Of a stretch of DNA of 64,000 bases, positions 54,875-63,495 are shown in pieces. The position numbers were made by a program, and so were the translations under genes. Source of the stretch: an uncultured Bacteroidota bacterium (GTDB lineage Bacteria > Bacteroidota > Bacteroidia > JADZBD01); contig CALEYQ010000074.1 of the NCBI GenBank assembly GCA_937924855.1, positions 12,310 to 76,309 of the forward strand, read 5' to 3'. The notes beneath the pieces were generated by a model. That model ran no database searches. It was not told the origin of the DNA and saw only the letters and a program-made list of their open reading frames with translations. Numbering within the stretch: the first letter of the stretch is position 1; each line of letters opens with the position of its first letter.

Positions 54875-57800
54875 TTACTCGTTCATTGGCTTAATCATGC
54901 TTTCTATAAACGAAATTTCCTCTTTTGTCAACTTGTATTTTTTATAAAGTTGCTTATCAATCTCTGCAATTGACTTACTCCAATCTATATCTGACTTTGT
55001 AGTAAAGTCTTGGAGTGGAACAAATTTGTATGTTTTGGAAGTACCATGCTGACTAACTTTAGGTAAACTATGCATAAACCTAGAAAATTTTGTGCTAAAA
55101 TATTTTACCATGTTTTTAGCTGACATTGCATTTAAGTTCAGTTCAGCTCCCATAACAATATATGTTTCAGTGCAAATAGTATTTGGTGCACCGACAAATG
55201 CGTTTAAATTATCATCATTTAGTTCAGTCCCAATATTGTTTGCATAAGGGGCAAAAACTTTATAACGTTCTATCCAATCAGCATTCTTTGTTATCTCTTT
55301 TCTTTCCACATAACCAATTGTCTTACTCTTACCATAACAGGTCAAAGGGTGCTTTAGCCCTTTGTTTGTAGCTCTAAATATTTTTGAGTTTTTAGTAACG
55401 TTTCCATCAAGGTTAAATGGCCTTCTCGATGAAACATGATTTTCAAAAGATTTAAAAGCCTTGTGTGAATTTATTTTGGAAATTATATCTAATGCTAAGC
55501 TGTGTCGAATCAGAACGTCCAAATCAGGAGTCTTGAGACTACGAATATTTAGAACAGGTGTTAAGTCATTTTTGTATGTATAAACTTTTGTTAGTTTTTT
55601 AGTATTATCATAAGATATGTCTCTCAAGAAAAAACAAACACCACCTCGATTATTTGTATTTTGAAAGAGAATATCTGGTTTTAAAAAATCATGTAACTCA
55701 GAAATGTGTTTGTCATTAAGCATTGTTTCTCTAAATTCATCTAAACCTTTGCCACCAGCATACCAGCGAGTGGGCATTATAATCAAAATGTAATTTGGGT
55801 TTAACTGTTTAGCAACCTCTACAAATAGATTATATATTGGTTTAGCACTTGCTTGGGCACCACCATCACTTTGCTGATAAGGCGGATTGCCAACTATTAC
55901 ATTAAACTTCATTTTTTTATTATTGATTTTAAGAGACTGCTTCTCAATTATCTTGTTTTTTTGAATCAATTCATATGCAGTGTAATTTTTCACTACTAAA
56001 TTGATGTCTAATTCTAGTAGTTTATATACTTTTCTTGTAAACTCATACGCAATTTTCGATGTTGGTATTGAGTAAAAGTTATTCGCTACTTCTTTTCCAA
56101 ATATTTTATAGCAAGCATAGACAAATTCTCCCTGTTTGGAGGCAATGTCTAATAGTTTTGTTGATTTATCAATTCCTTTTTTTGGTATGCAACTAATGAT
56201 TTTGTTCGTCACAATTTCTGGAGTAACTATTTTCGAATCAGATAAACGACTAAATTTCTTCATAGCATTACTTGCCCTTTCTATTGGAGAAACAGTCAAG
56301 TCGTTAGCCAGTGTGTTTATGTTGTGAATTTTATAATCTAGTTCGCTTAAGACAAACGGATTATTGTTTTTCTCAAATAGTAATAATATTTTTATATCAA
56401 GGCTTAAGTTAGAAGCAATTCTAAGATTGTCTTTATTTTCTTTTATGCTACTGATTACTTCTTGCAAGGATTTGACTTTTGTATCTGTAAGAAATGCAAA
56501 GAATAAAATTCTCGCATAGTACATGGCGAATTTACTTTTATAGTCAACTTCATTTTCACCACTTACTGTTGCAGAATCTGAGGTTCCTTCATCACCAAGT
56601 CCTTCATTTCCACCTTCTGATTCACCGCCTACTTCAATATCTTCTCCATCGCCTTTTGCACCTTTAATTTCAATTCCTTGACGTGAACCAATTATCCCTT
56701 GTTTTTCAATTTCTGCCTTAATTGCTTCAATATCCAATAATGAAAAATCAACAGCGATTGAGGTTGCTTCATCTAGTACACTTCTATTGCTTGAATACTC
56801 ACGAACGGCATCAAGAATGTCTGACGGTTCTATTTGAACAATCTTATTCTTGTTTAAAACAACAATGGGTGAAATTTCAAGTTCCTTTCGTATTCTTTCT
56901 TCAAGTTTGCTATTTCCGTTTTTCTCAACATTTACATTATAGATTTGTGATTTATGCTCCTGCATTTGGAACATTCTGTTTGGGTTAAAGTCAACAAGTA
57001 ATGTTTGTGGTTTCATATTAAATTTAACCACATCGCCATTTGTCTCCTTGAAGACTTTGATATATTGATTTTGTAATCGAAAAATCGCTTGGTCATATTC
57101 TTGCGGTGAAGCTGTATCTTTTAAATAAAGCATGGTATCCCATTCATGAACAGTGCTTCCTGTAAGCATGCGATTTACCGTAAGTGTAATAGTTCTTTTA
57201 TTCTTGCTTTCACACTTTCTAATTTTAGTCTTTACTGATTCAGTGTCCTTATATGACTTTTCACTCTCAACACCTGAGATATTTATTATTTCGTAATTGC
57301 TTAAGTGCTTAAACTTGTTTTTGTTGATCAAAGCTTCTAAAGCGTCACATGATGCCCGGTAAGGCAAAACACAAACTATGTGACGACACATTTGACCTTC
57401 TTTTATTTTGTCATAGTCTAAGAAACTCAATAAGTTTTCATCTTTTTCTGTACCGTCTATAACTTTGAGCAAATCAAGTATTTCCTTTTCGTACTTGAAT
57501 TTTTTATGCAACTGTTTTGTTTTGTCTTGGATTATTGATTGAGGTCTGAAAAGTTCTGAAAAAGCATAAGTTACTCCGTGCTTTTTCATTTCCTCCATTC
57601 TTTTGCGGGAAGATTCGTTTGGATTGAAAGCAAAGCGAATCATTTGAGGAAATCCATAATATGGATTTTCCCATTCTTTTACATCATCTTTATTGAAGTT
57701 TTCTTCATCCCATTTTTTCTGGTCGTCTGCAATGTCAGAAAATTGATAGAATGCAATAATGTCATCAGCTGTGAATTCACTATTCATCAATATTCTGTAT

Positions 57801-58843
57801 GGTGTTCCAGAAAGATGAATCTTTACTTTTGCATTAAAAGACTTTGTAGTTAGGCCAATCTCATCTAAGTCAAGGTCATTAAGCTTTAATTCGCTTTTTA
57901 TTTCTTTTTCGGTAAGTTTTTCCTCTCTTAAAACTTTCCCATATTCCGCAGCCCTAGCTCCAAAGTGTGTTTCATCAACCAGTAATAAGTCTATTTGGCT
58001 TTGAAATATTTTCTTGTGTTTTGGCTTTATGATGTCACCTTGTAAGTCTTGAAGTGTTAGAAATAAAACAATCTTTTCATTCTTTTTTTGCTTCTCAGAA
58101 ATAATATTTTCGCTTTGAAGAAGCGAGTTGCTGTCTAGAAATGAATAACCGTCAAACTTTACATGACTTTCTGTTGTTCTTTTCCATTCTTCTTTCACAT
58201 CAGCTTTGGCAGAAACAACAACAACAAATTTTGCCTTCATTTCAACAGCACAGCACATTGAGGTAAATGACTTTCCGAAACGCATTACTGCATACATTAA
58301 AAGATTTTTCCTGCCTTTTTTTAGTGCAGTTTTAAAGCTTTCAATTGTTGCTTTTTGATTTGGTCTTGGGTCGTACGATTCAGTGCGTCTGTAAGTATGT
58401 GTTATTGGAACATGACTTTCATCAAAACGGTAGTATTGATATTTCGGGTCATTATTTTTATGACCTTTCTTTATGTCCTTTATTGCTTCTTTTAAATCTT
58501 CTTCAGTGGCATTTTTAAAAAATTCATTTGAATAATGCGGTATGTTTTTTATTGTGCCTTTTTCTAAACGAGACCTTTTTAACTCATTTTCTAAAAAGAA
58601 GTGAACTGCATAATCCCTAAAAAATGTATCATCATCAACTTTTGCTACATCTCCAAATTTCTTCACAAGTTTTGGGAAGTACTTTCTCCATTCATTTAAT
58701 CTTACTTCGAGTGGTCGATAAGTGTCACCAACTTTAAGGTAGTTAGGCACAGTTTCAGTAGTAAAAGCATATATCTGAGGTTCAACCCATCCAATAATCA
58801 ATTCATTCAGTACATCTGTGTTTATTTTACTTGAGTTAGCCAT
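54875..58843 (-). CDS. Single-chain restriction-modification enzyme: GIY-YIG-type domain, SF2 helicase, N6-adenine methylase
   Basis: 1322 residues. Order: a T5orf172/GIY-YIG-like nuclease candidate at about 25-60 (IYAFTTETVPNYLKVGDT); an SF2 helicase/translocase with a Walker A-like AVMRFGKSFTS near 190, DETH box in LLLVDETHFGA near 289, and a C-lobe with VNRMLTGSTVHEWD; an acidic Gly/Glu-rich linker around 750-775; a gamma-type methylase with a divergent motif I (LLDIASKQGEFVYAC, near 900) and NPPY in VIVGNPPYQQSDGG (near 984); and a C-terminal part (about 1080-1322) that may recognise DNA. The plan recalls Eco57I/type ISP enzymes. Recognition site unknown. Confidence 0.85.
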   Translation of the reverse strand: MANSSKINTDVLNELIIGWVEPQIYAFTTETVPNYLKVGDTYRPLEVRLNEWRKYFPKLVKKFGDVAKVDDDTFFRDYAVHFFLENELKRSRLEKGTIKNIPHYSNEFFKNATEEDLKEAIKDIKKGHKNNDPKYQYYRFDESHVPITHTYRRTESYDPRPNQKATIESFKTALKKGRKNLLMYAVMRFGKSFTSMCCAVEMKAKFVVVVSAKADVKEEWKRTTESHVKFDGYSFLDSNSLLQSENIISEKQKKNEKIVLFLTLQDLQGDIIKPKHKKIFQSQIDLLLVDETHFGARAAEYGKVLREEKLTEKEIKSELKLNDLDLDEIGLTTKSFNAKVKIHLSGTPYRILMNSEFTADDIIAFYQFSDIADDQKKWDEENFNKDDVKEWENPYYGFPQMIRFAFNPNESSRKRMEEMKKHGVTYAFSELFRPQSIIQDKTKQLHKKFKYEKEILDLLKVIDGTEKDENLLSFLDYDKIKEGQMCRHIVCVLPYRASCDALEALINKNKFKHLSNYEIINISGVESEKSYKDTESVKTKIRKCESKNKRTITLTVNRMLTGSTVHEWDTMLYLKDTASPQEYDQAIFRLQNQYIKVFKETNGDVVKFNMKPQTLLVDFNPNRMFQMQEHKSQIYNVNVEKNGNSKLEERIRKELEISPIVVLNKNKIVQIEPSDILDAVREYSSNRSVLDEATSIAVDFSLLDIEAIKAEIEKQGIIGSRQGIEIKGAKGDGEDIEVGGESEGGNEGLGDEGTSDSATVSGENEVDYKSKFAMYYARILFFAFLTDTKVKSLQEVISSIKENKDNLRIASNLSLDIKILLLFEKNNNPFVLSELDYKIHNINTLANDLTVSPIERASNAMKKFSRLSDSKIVTPEIVTNKIISCIPKKGIDKSTKLLDIASKQGEFVYACYKIFGKEVANNFYSIPTSKIAYEFTRKVYKLLELDINLVVKNYTAYELIQKNKIIEKQSLKINNKKMKFNVIVGNPPYQQSDGGAQASAKPIYNLFVEVAKQLNPNYILIIMPTRWYAGGKGLDEFRETMLNDKHISELHDFLKPDILFQNTNNRGGVCFFLRDISYDNTKKLTKVYTYKNDLTPVLNIRSLKTPDLDVLIRHSLALDIISKINSHKAFKSFENHVSSRRPFNLDGNVTKNSKIFRATNKGLKHPLTCYGKSKTIGYVERKEITKNADWIERYKVFAPYANNIGTELNDDNLNAFVGAPNTICTETYIVMGAELNLNAMSAKNMVKYFSTKFSRFMHSLPKVSQHGTSKTYKFVPLQDFTTKSDIDWSKSIAEIDKQLYKKYKLTKEEISFIESMIKPMNE

Positions 58844-58856
58844 AATTAGCGTTTCA

Positions 58857-59864
58857 TTATTTATTAATTAGGTCAACAAATTTTATTCTTTTTCCTAATG
58901 TCTTTGTTATTGGATCTTTCTCATCCCAATCCATAATAATGCAATAGTTTCCATTGTGATTCAACATGTTGTTGGTTTTACAACCATTGCATTCTTTTGT
59001 GTTTTCTGTTTTATTCCCAAACAAATCTTCTATAACTTCTGTAACATCAGAACAACTATCAGGAATTACACCCTTTAGTCCGTCCATTTGCCAGACATTC
59101 CAAGATATTATATCTCCAATGATTTGGATATGCTTAAGCGAAGGTTCTTTGTCAAAGTGTTGTTTGTAGTTTTCAATAAAAGTAGTGAGCATTGCTTCAC
59201 GTGCAATTAACAAACTGTCACCTTGCCATTCAAAAGCGTAAGTGTTTTTATATGCTTCTATCGTAGCTTTTAACCATTCAGATTCATTTCCAGTGTTTTC
59301 GTTTACTACTCTTAATTTTCTATCTAAAATTCCAATACGATTGTTCACCGGTATAAACTCACCAGTTGTACTGTCGTATCTGCTAGTTATGTAAGGAGCT
59401 TCTCCACATGAAATTTCCAAGCGTTTATCTTTTATATAGTCTTTCCAAGTTTTAGATTTTGGGAAGCAGATTTTGGCTTGGTTAACTTCCCATGACTTTG
59501 TTCCATTACTTAAAACAATTTCAGAGTTGAAAACTCCATCTTTTTCAAACCAAGCGTTGTCTATTAAGTTGTTTTGGGCATTGCAAATCCATGAAGGAGT
59601 AAATACTTCTGCCATTTCTTTTGACCTGTTAATTTGAAGTATTTTGTCCTTATGAACTCTTGGCATAATAATACTTCCATAGTCGCCCGTAATTAATTCA
59701 GGTAAAATTTGAGAGTGATAGCTGTATGAATCTCCAAGATGTTCGTAGTTGTCAGTCGCCCAAATAATATTCTTTCCTGTTGTGTGGTCGAACAACAAAG
59801 AGTCAAGAACTTGAGGATATTTCTCAACTAATTCATTTTCTAAAATGTCAATCCCTGTCCTCAT
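58857..59864 (-). CDS. Restriction-modification-associated protein with EVFTP motif
   Basis: 335 residues, cytoplasmic. It contains KEMAEVFTPSWICNAQNNLID near residue 83, like the N-terminal part of N6-adenine methylases (E/VFTPxxIA), but no SAM-binding GxG or NPPY motif, so alone it is not a methylase. A Cys cluster (KECNGCKTNN) lies near the end. It is 13 bases upstream of the large R-M gene and directly follows the controller gene, so it is probably an accessory subunit. Confidence 0.7.
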   Translation of the reverse strand: MRTGIDILENELVEKYPQVLDSLLFDHTTGKNIIWATDNYEHLGDSYSYHSQILPELITGDYGSIIMPRVHKDKILQINRSKEMAEVFTPSWICNAQNNLIDNAWFEKDGVFNSEIVLSNGTKSWEVNQAKICFPKSKTWKDYIKDKRLEISCGEAPYITSRYDSTTGEFIPVNNRIGILDRKLRVVNENTGNESEWLKATIEAYKNTYAFEWQGDSLLIAREAMLTTFIENYKQHFDKEPSLKHIQIIGDIISWNVWQMDGLKGVIPDSCSDVTEVIEDLFGNKTENTKECNGCKTNNMLNHNGNYCIIMDWDEKDPITKTLGKRIKFVDLINK

Positions 59865-60065
59865 TTATTTTGTCACTTTATTGGATTGTAAAAGATCTTT
59901 TACATCTATTTCAAGTATTTCGGCTATTTCGTATAGAACCTCAAGTCGTGGTTGTTGTCTGTTTTGAACATAAGCATTTACCATGTTATAGCTTTTCCCT
60001 AGCTGTTCCGCAAGCCAAGTTTGTTTGATGCCTTTTTCGTCCAACACTTCTTTAATCCGATTCAT
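59865..60065 (-). CDS. XRE-family controller protein
   Basis: 66-residue helix-turn-helix protein: IKQTWLAEQLGKSYNMVNAYVQNR is the DNA-binding unit, followed by QPRLEVLYEIAEILEIDVKDLL. Size and position, directly before the R-M genes with no gap, match C-proteins that time expression of the nuclease after the methylase. TATCTTTG on the minus strand at 60089-60096 is a likely -7 box. Confidence 0.85.
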   Translation of the reverse strand: MNRIKEVLDEKGIKQTWLAEQLGKSYNMVNAYVQNRQQPRLEVLYEIAEILEIDVKDLLQSNKVTK

Positions 60066-60448
60066 TTTTCTTACTTGAATTAGTCTGTCAAAGATAGATT
60101 TTAAATTTTTACTATCTCATTTATTAAGATAAAAAGTCACCATAAAATTTCAACAGTCAAATTGGTGCGTTGGCTAAAAAATGGCTCTTTTGCTATTGCC
60201 GAAGGGTCGGCTTGTGCGGTTGGGGCAAAAGCAAATGTGCCATTTGTGCGGTGGCAACAGAAATTCAATTTTTTTTGTGCGGTGGGGAAAAAATTAAAAC
60301 ACAGAAGGGTCGGCAATGAGTGTCGGCTTACTCGCTTTCCTATTTTAATATTGTTTGTATGTCTGTGTTCACCTGTCAAAATGGTTTACTGTTTTCTCTG
60401 TTTAAGTTCGTGCCTGTCTGCTGTGTCGTATCGTGTCGTTTTACGCTT
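60066..60448. other. Gene-poor spacer before the R-M operon
   Basis: 383 bases between the controller gene and element F. It holds the presumed -7 box at 60089-60096 and two GAAGGGTCGGC copies (60201, 60304) inside short repeats such as TTGTGCGGT. Short frames exist on both strands, but none has a start, composition or motif that supports a gene. Confidence 0.5.
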
Positions 60449-60584
60449 GCTGGTAACGTTTTGCAGGTGTGCGAGCGGGCGGACGATTGAATGATTTATT
60501 GTCCACCGACACAAAGATAAAAACAAAAGACAAAACTGTCTGCTTACATGTCCGCCCGCCTGACGCACACCTGCTGTTAGGCAC
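60449..60584 (-). repeat. attC-like palindromic element F
   Basis: The best palindrome of the set. Left: GCTGGTAACGTTTTGCAGG, TGTGCG, GCGGGCGGAC; right: GTCCGCCCGC, CGCACACCTGC, TGTTAGGCAC. Inner stems of 11 and 10 bases are perfect. GTTAGGC fits the integron core GTTRRRY exactly, and GTTAGGCAC (60576-60584) is the exact complement of GTGCCTAAC (61653-61661) at the start of the MORN cassette. Confidence 0.82.
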
Positions 60585-60703
60585 AGTTTCTTCTGTCGTG
60601 GCTGTCGACCGAGAACAGCGCAATGAAAAAGTGTGGAACTGTCCTGTGGGAATAAGTGTCGATGAAAAATTTGTCAGCCGAGACAGTCACACGAAGAAAC
60701 TGT
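60583..60703. repeat. Imperfect inverted repeat downstream of the MORN-type gene
   Basis: ACAGTTTCTTC and TCGTGGCTGTC on the left are mirrored by GACAGTCACACGA and AGAAACTGT on the right, about 70 bases apart. It fills the 3' spacer between the gene's stop and element F. It may end transcription; no U-run is evident. It contains one of three copies of TGTCAGCCG seen in this region. Confidence 0.45.
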
Positions 60704-60740
60704 CGAACGCGCGATGCTGTCTGCCGTGCGAAACGGTCTC

Positions 60741-61553
60741 TTATGTTTCTGTCTTTTTTTCGTTACCGTTTTCGTCCCACCATTTCCATTGTCCAGTTTT
60801 TTTTCCGTAATAGTAGTCCCCTTCTTCTCTTTTTTGTCCGTTTAAGTACCATTCGATAATGTGTCCGTGTTGGATGTATTTAGTTTTTCCGTCTGATTGT
60901 TGAATTTGAATTTGGTCGCGTTGTCCAGTGAGTTTTCCATTTTTGTAGATATACATTGTCACGAAGGAACTGTCGCCAACTGTTTTCAATGTTTTAATTG
61001 TCGTAGAGTCTGCATCTTTATATCCGTATCCCATCCAACCAGATTCTCCGCTCCGCATATAGTAGTCTTTTGGGTTACCTGTCTTATCATATATTGTCAT
61101 ACAATAAGTGTGAGGTTGTCCTTGCCACTTCTTTGTGTAATCAAAGTATTGATGAACTTGTCCCGATTTGTAAAACTCTTTGTATGAAATGAATTCGCCT
61201 TTTTTAAGAACCAGAATAAATTTTGTTTGTCCGTTTTTGTCCTGCCATTTATACTCTCCGTCAAGAAGTTTTGGTTTACCTTTTTGCAAATCATTGTCTG
61301 CTGGCACTAAAGTTAATTTTCCAAATGAACCCATTGGAGAAGTGTTTGTCCCGTGAGCATACCAAGTGTAGCGGTAATAAACGGCTTGTTCACTGTCCTT
61401 AACTTCCTTCCACTGGTTGTCGAGATAGACTGTCCACTTTCCATCTTTTTTGCCGTTGGTGTCAAACTGATTTAGTTTGTCTGTCTGGCCGTGCGCAACT
61501 GTCCAGGTTGTCAGGGCGAACAGAACTGTCGGAAGTAGAGTTTTTATTTTCAT
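60741..61553 (-). CDS. Secreted MORN/YwqK-type repeat protein
   Basis: 270 residues. Signal peptide ends in TWTVAHGQ. Repeats of the MORN/YwqK kind run through the protein: NGKKDGKWTVYLD, LDGEYKWQDKNGQTKFIL, YIYKNGKLTGQRDQIQ, HIIEWYLNGQKREEGDYYYG, KKTGQWKWWDENGNE. YwqK-type proteins are sometimes annotated as antitoxins, without support here. The longer frame upstream crosses element G and is not used. A promoter with TTTG-N19-TATCTTTT lies inside the cassette. Single-gene cassette between F and G. Confidence 0.82.
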   Translation of the reverse strand: MKIKTLLPTVLFALTTWTVAHGQTDKLNQFDTNGKKDGKWTVYLDNQWKEVKDSEQAVYYRYTWYAHGTNTSPMGSFGKLTLVPADNDLQKGKPKLLDGEYKWQDKNGQTKFILVLKKGEFISYKEFYKSGQVHQYFDYTKKWQGQPHTYCMTIYDKTGNPKDYYMRSGESGWMGYGYKDADSTTIKTLKTVGDSSFVTMYIYKNGKLTGQRDQIQIQQSDGKTKYIQHGHIIEWYLNGQKREEGDYYYGKKTGQWKWWDENGNEKKTET

Positions 61554-61598
61554 TTTGAGAAATTTTAATTGTCTGTCTGTATAACTGGATTGCTTATG

Positions 61599-61629
61599 AA
61601 AAGATACAGATTTTTTAACATTCCACAAA
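61599..61629 (-). promoter_or_regulatory. Cassette-borne promoter for the MORN-type gene
   Basis: On the minus strand: TTTG (61629-61626), 19 bases, TATCTTTT (61606-61599), one base off the TAnnTTTG consensus. It lies 24 bases after the cassette start and 46 before the ATG, so the cassette carries its own expression signal. Confidence 0.45.
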
Positions 61630-61652
61630 ATTGTCCACGGAGAACTGAAATT

Positions 61653-61789
61653 GTGCCTAACGTTTTGCCGCTTGCCAGCAGTGGCGGATTTAATACGCTT
61701 CACTGTCTGTCGTGAACCAAAGATAATGAAAAGAGATTCATTGTCTATTTAGCAGTTACCCGCCTTTGAGGCAAGCGGCTGTTGGGGGC
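61653..61789 (-). repeat. attC-like palindromic element G
   Basis: Left: GTGCCTAACGTTTTGCCGC, TTGCC, GGCGG; right: CCGCC, GGCAAGCGGC, TGTTGGGGGC. Ten- and five-base stems are perfect. GCCTAAC fits the core RYYYAAC exactly. The right arm GTTGGGGGC (61781-61789) is the exact complement of GCCCCCAAC (63553-63561) at the start of the two-gene cassette. Confidence 0.82.
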
Positions 61790-62123
61790 TGTGCTTTTTT
61801 GTCCTGCGTCACTGTCCAAGAGTGAAGTGCGTTACCGTGAATGCGAAACTGTCAGCCGTGAATGTTGTTTTGGTTTTTTGTCTGTTGATGCCGAAGCGAA
61901 AAATAAAAACGAAGGGCAAGCCGATTTGCGACCCATAAAAAAGTGTCTACCGATAAAAAGAAGGTTGAAAATGGGCTTGCCCTGACAAGAAGATTATTGT
62001 TAGATGCAATGTAGCCGGTTTGCTCTTTTGCTTGCGAGTTTCGAGCTTGCAAAAGTGCAAAGCCGGAACCGTAGGCATTTTTGTCAGCCGTGCGATGTTG
62101 TAGAACGAGTGCGCGACTGTCTC
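61790..62123. other. Spacer inside the two-gene cassette, with two hairpins
   Basis: 334 bases without a supported gene. It holds a hairpin with AGGGCAAGCC/GGCTTGCCCT arms (about 61912-61983) followed by GTTAGATGC (61999-62007), which looks like half an attC core, and a second perfect-armed hairpin (62015-62066). Two TGTCAGCCG copies (61850, 62082) are also here. It may record an older, decayed cassette junction. Confidence 0.5.
62015..62066. repeat. Hairpin downstream of the HEPN-like gene
   Basis: CCGGTTTGCTCTTTTGC pairs with GCAAAAGTGCAAAGCCGG with two mismatches, around a loop with an inner GAG/CTC stem. It lies 57 bases beyond the stop. Probably a transcript end or a relic of a recombination site. 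Confidence 0.45.
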
Positions 62124-62918
62124 TTAGATTAGTTGCTTTGCGATATTCTTGCAGAGTTCCCAAAGCATTCTTGCATCGTCTGGTTCTAAAAATACTCCGT
62201 ATGCCTTTTGTTTAAACGGATGAATATAATTCCTGTAGTCCATTAACACTGAACCCAAATCCCTTACTGTTTGTGTAATCCACTTGAGTTCGTGAGCAAC
62301 TTCAATATAATTTCTTAATCCCCATTCTTTGAGAGGAAGGGTCTGTCCATGATGATTTCTCGGAGCGGCTGTCGCGGTAAATACAGGCGACTGATTTGGC
62401 AATTTGTTAATCTTGGCAAGCAAGAGAGTTTCAAGAAGCCCGCCCATCATAACTACTGCTGCTAATGGTGCTTTGCCGTCAACGCATTTTATGCATTCAT
62501 CCCAACGCGATGACAAAATTTGTTGCATTTGTTGGTCTGGAACAACATTAGAGAAACTGGGAATTGTGTCTGCGGTTTTAGTAATTGGTTTTGATACGGT
62601 CGCAATATTTTCATTTCGTAATTTATGCAGGTCGCCACGTACTTGTTTGAGAAGTAAAAGGCATTTTTTTCTAAGTGGTGATTTGTCTGCCGAGGATAAA
62701 AGGTCCTTATAGCTTTTATCAATGTGAAGAATTAAATCTTCTTTTAGAAAAGTAATGATTGTCGTTCGATGAGTATGAAACCAAGCAAAGGAAACTGCTT
62801 TTAAAACTTCTTTTTCGTCTTGACTTCTAATTTGATTAGAAGAGGATTTTTTAAGTAGCTTTTGTAGCCTGTCAACTTCAGAAGATGCTTTATCAATAGT
62901 GTCAGTGAAGGCATTCAT
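62124..62918 (-). CDS. HEPN-like protein of unknown function
   Basis: 264 residues; ATG one codon inside the longest frame. The N-terminal half is helical and Lys-rich (DRLQKLLKKSSSNQIRSQDEKEV). The C-terminal half resembles HEPN-like families: LAAVVMMGGLLETLLLAKI, WGLRNYIEVAHELKWI and MDYRNYIHPFKQKAYG. The RNxxH spacing (RNYIH) is one shorter than the nuclease RX4-6H motif, so RNase activity is doubtful. Follows the winged-helix-like gene after 18 bases, in a two-gene cassette. A defence role is only a guess from the setting. Confidence 0.68.
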   Translation of the reverse strand: MNAFTDTIDKASSEVDRLQKLLKKSSSNQIRSQDEKEVLKAVSFAWFHTHRTTIITFLKEDLILHIDKSYKDLLSSADKSPLRKKCLLLLKQVRGDLHKLRNENIATVSKPITKTADTIPSFSNVVPDQQMQQILSSRWDECIKCVDGKAPLAAVVMMGGLLETLLLAKINKLPNQSPVFTATAAPRNHHGQTLPLKEWGLRNYIEVAHELKWITQTVRDLGSVLMDYRNYIHPFKQKAYGVFLEPDDARMLWELCKNIAKQLI

Positions 62919-62936
62919 CAAATAAATTTATAGACA

Positions 62937-63482
62937 CTATTTCTTGGAAGGTTTTTTGGCTTTCCTTTTTTTGCCAGAATTCCCATGAGCCCCACCTGGC
63001 ATCGAAACAGCAACTAGATTTTCTCCAACTGCATTTATTTCGTATAGGCCGGGGCCCACTTTGTCTACCAAGCCATAATTTTTAGCATTTGCCATTATTT
63101 CGTTCGGGAATTTCGGTCGTTCTCTGCCTGCTTTTCTACAAGCATCGACTACATCTTCTGCATTAATAGAACTTTTTTTGTGGGAATCAGGTGCTTCAAA
63201 TTTGTAGTAATACGCTACCGCTGCCACCAATTGATTTGCGGATGTTGGATTTTTCTCTTGCAAAAAAGAGCGAATATCTTTAGATCCTGTCGGATGAACA
63301 ACCGGAATTGTCTGGACGGGATGCTGTTGCTGCGATTGCTGGCCGTAGGAGACACCTGAAATTTTAATTCCAAGTCTCTCTGATGCCCAACGAATAATTC
63401 TTTCCCTGTCTATTTCATTGAAAGGTTCTAAAGCATTACAGATTGTCTTTAATGCTTCAAAGTCGTCTGGTTTCTGTGACAT
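62937..63482 (-). CDS. Uncharacterised protein with winged-helix-like segment
   Basis: 181 residues. The first 45 residues are helical (ALKTICNALEPFNEIDRERI), then a Gln/Pro-rich linker, then a compact region at about 88-160: DIRSFLQEKNPTSANQLVAAVAYYY, VDACRKAGRERP, NAKNYGLVDKVGPGLYEIN. The last part reads like a winged-helix hairpin. The C-terminus is a very basic tail (GKKRKAKKPSKK) that could touch nucleic acid. Not recognised as a named family. First gene of a two-gene cassette with its own consensus promoter. Confidence 0.68.
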   Translation of the reverse strand: MSQKPDDFEALKTICNALEPFNEIDRERIIRWASERLGIKISGVSYGQQSQQQHPVQTIPVVHPTGSKDIRSFLQEKNPTSANQLVAAVAYYYKFEAPDSHKKSSINAEDVVDACRKAGRERPKFPNEIMANAKNYGLVDKVGPGLYEINAVGENLVAVSMPGGAHGNSGKKRKAKKPSKK

Positions 63483-63495
63483 TGATTTTTATTTA

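Noticed and set aside
60137..60859. Several overlapping short open frames on both strands
   Set aside because: They lie across repeats and a palindrome, lack starts with context, and have CTGTC-driven composition; none resembles a protein family.
61554..61703. Upstream extension of the MORN-type protein
   Set aside because: It runs through the attC-like element G and the cassette promoter; the internal ATG gives a clean signal peptide.
61911..62007. A further attC-like element with AGGGCAAGCC/GGCTTGCCCT arms and a GTTAGATGC end
   Set aside because: Only one side has an integron-type core, and the surrounding cassette ends (GTTGGGGGC ... GCCCCCAAC) match each other across it. Treated as a possible decayed site inside the larger cassette, not as a boundary.
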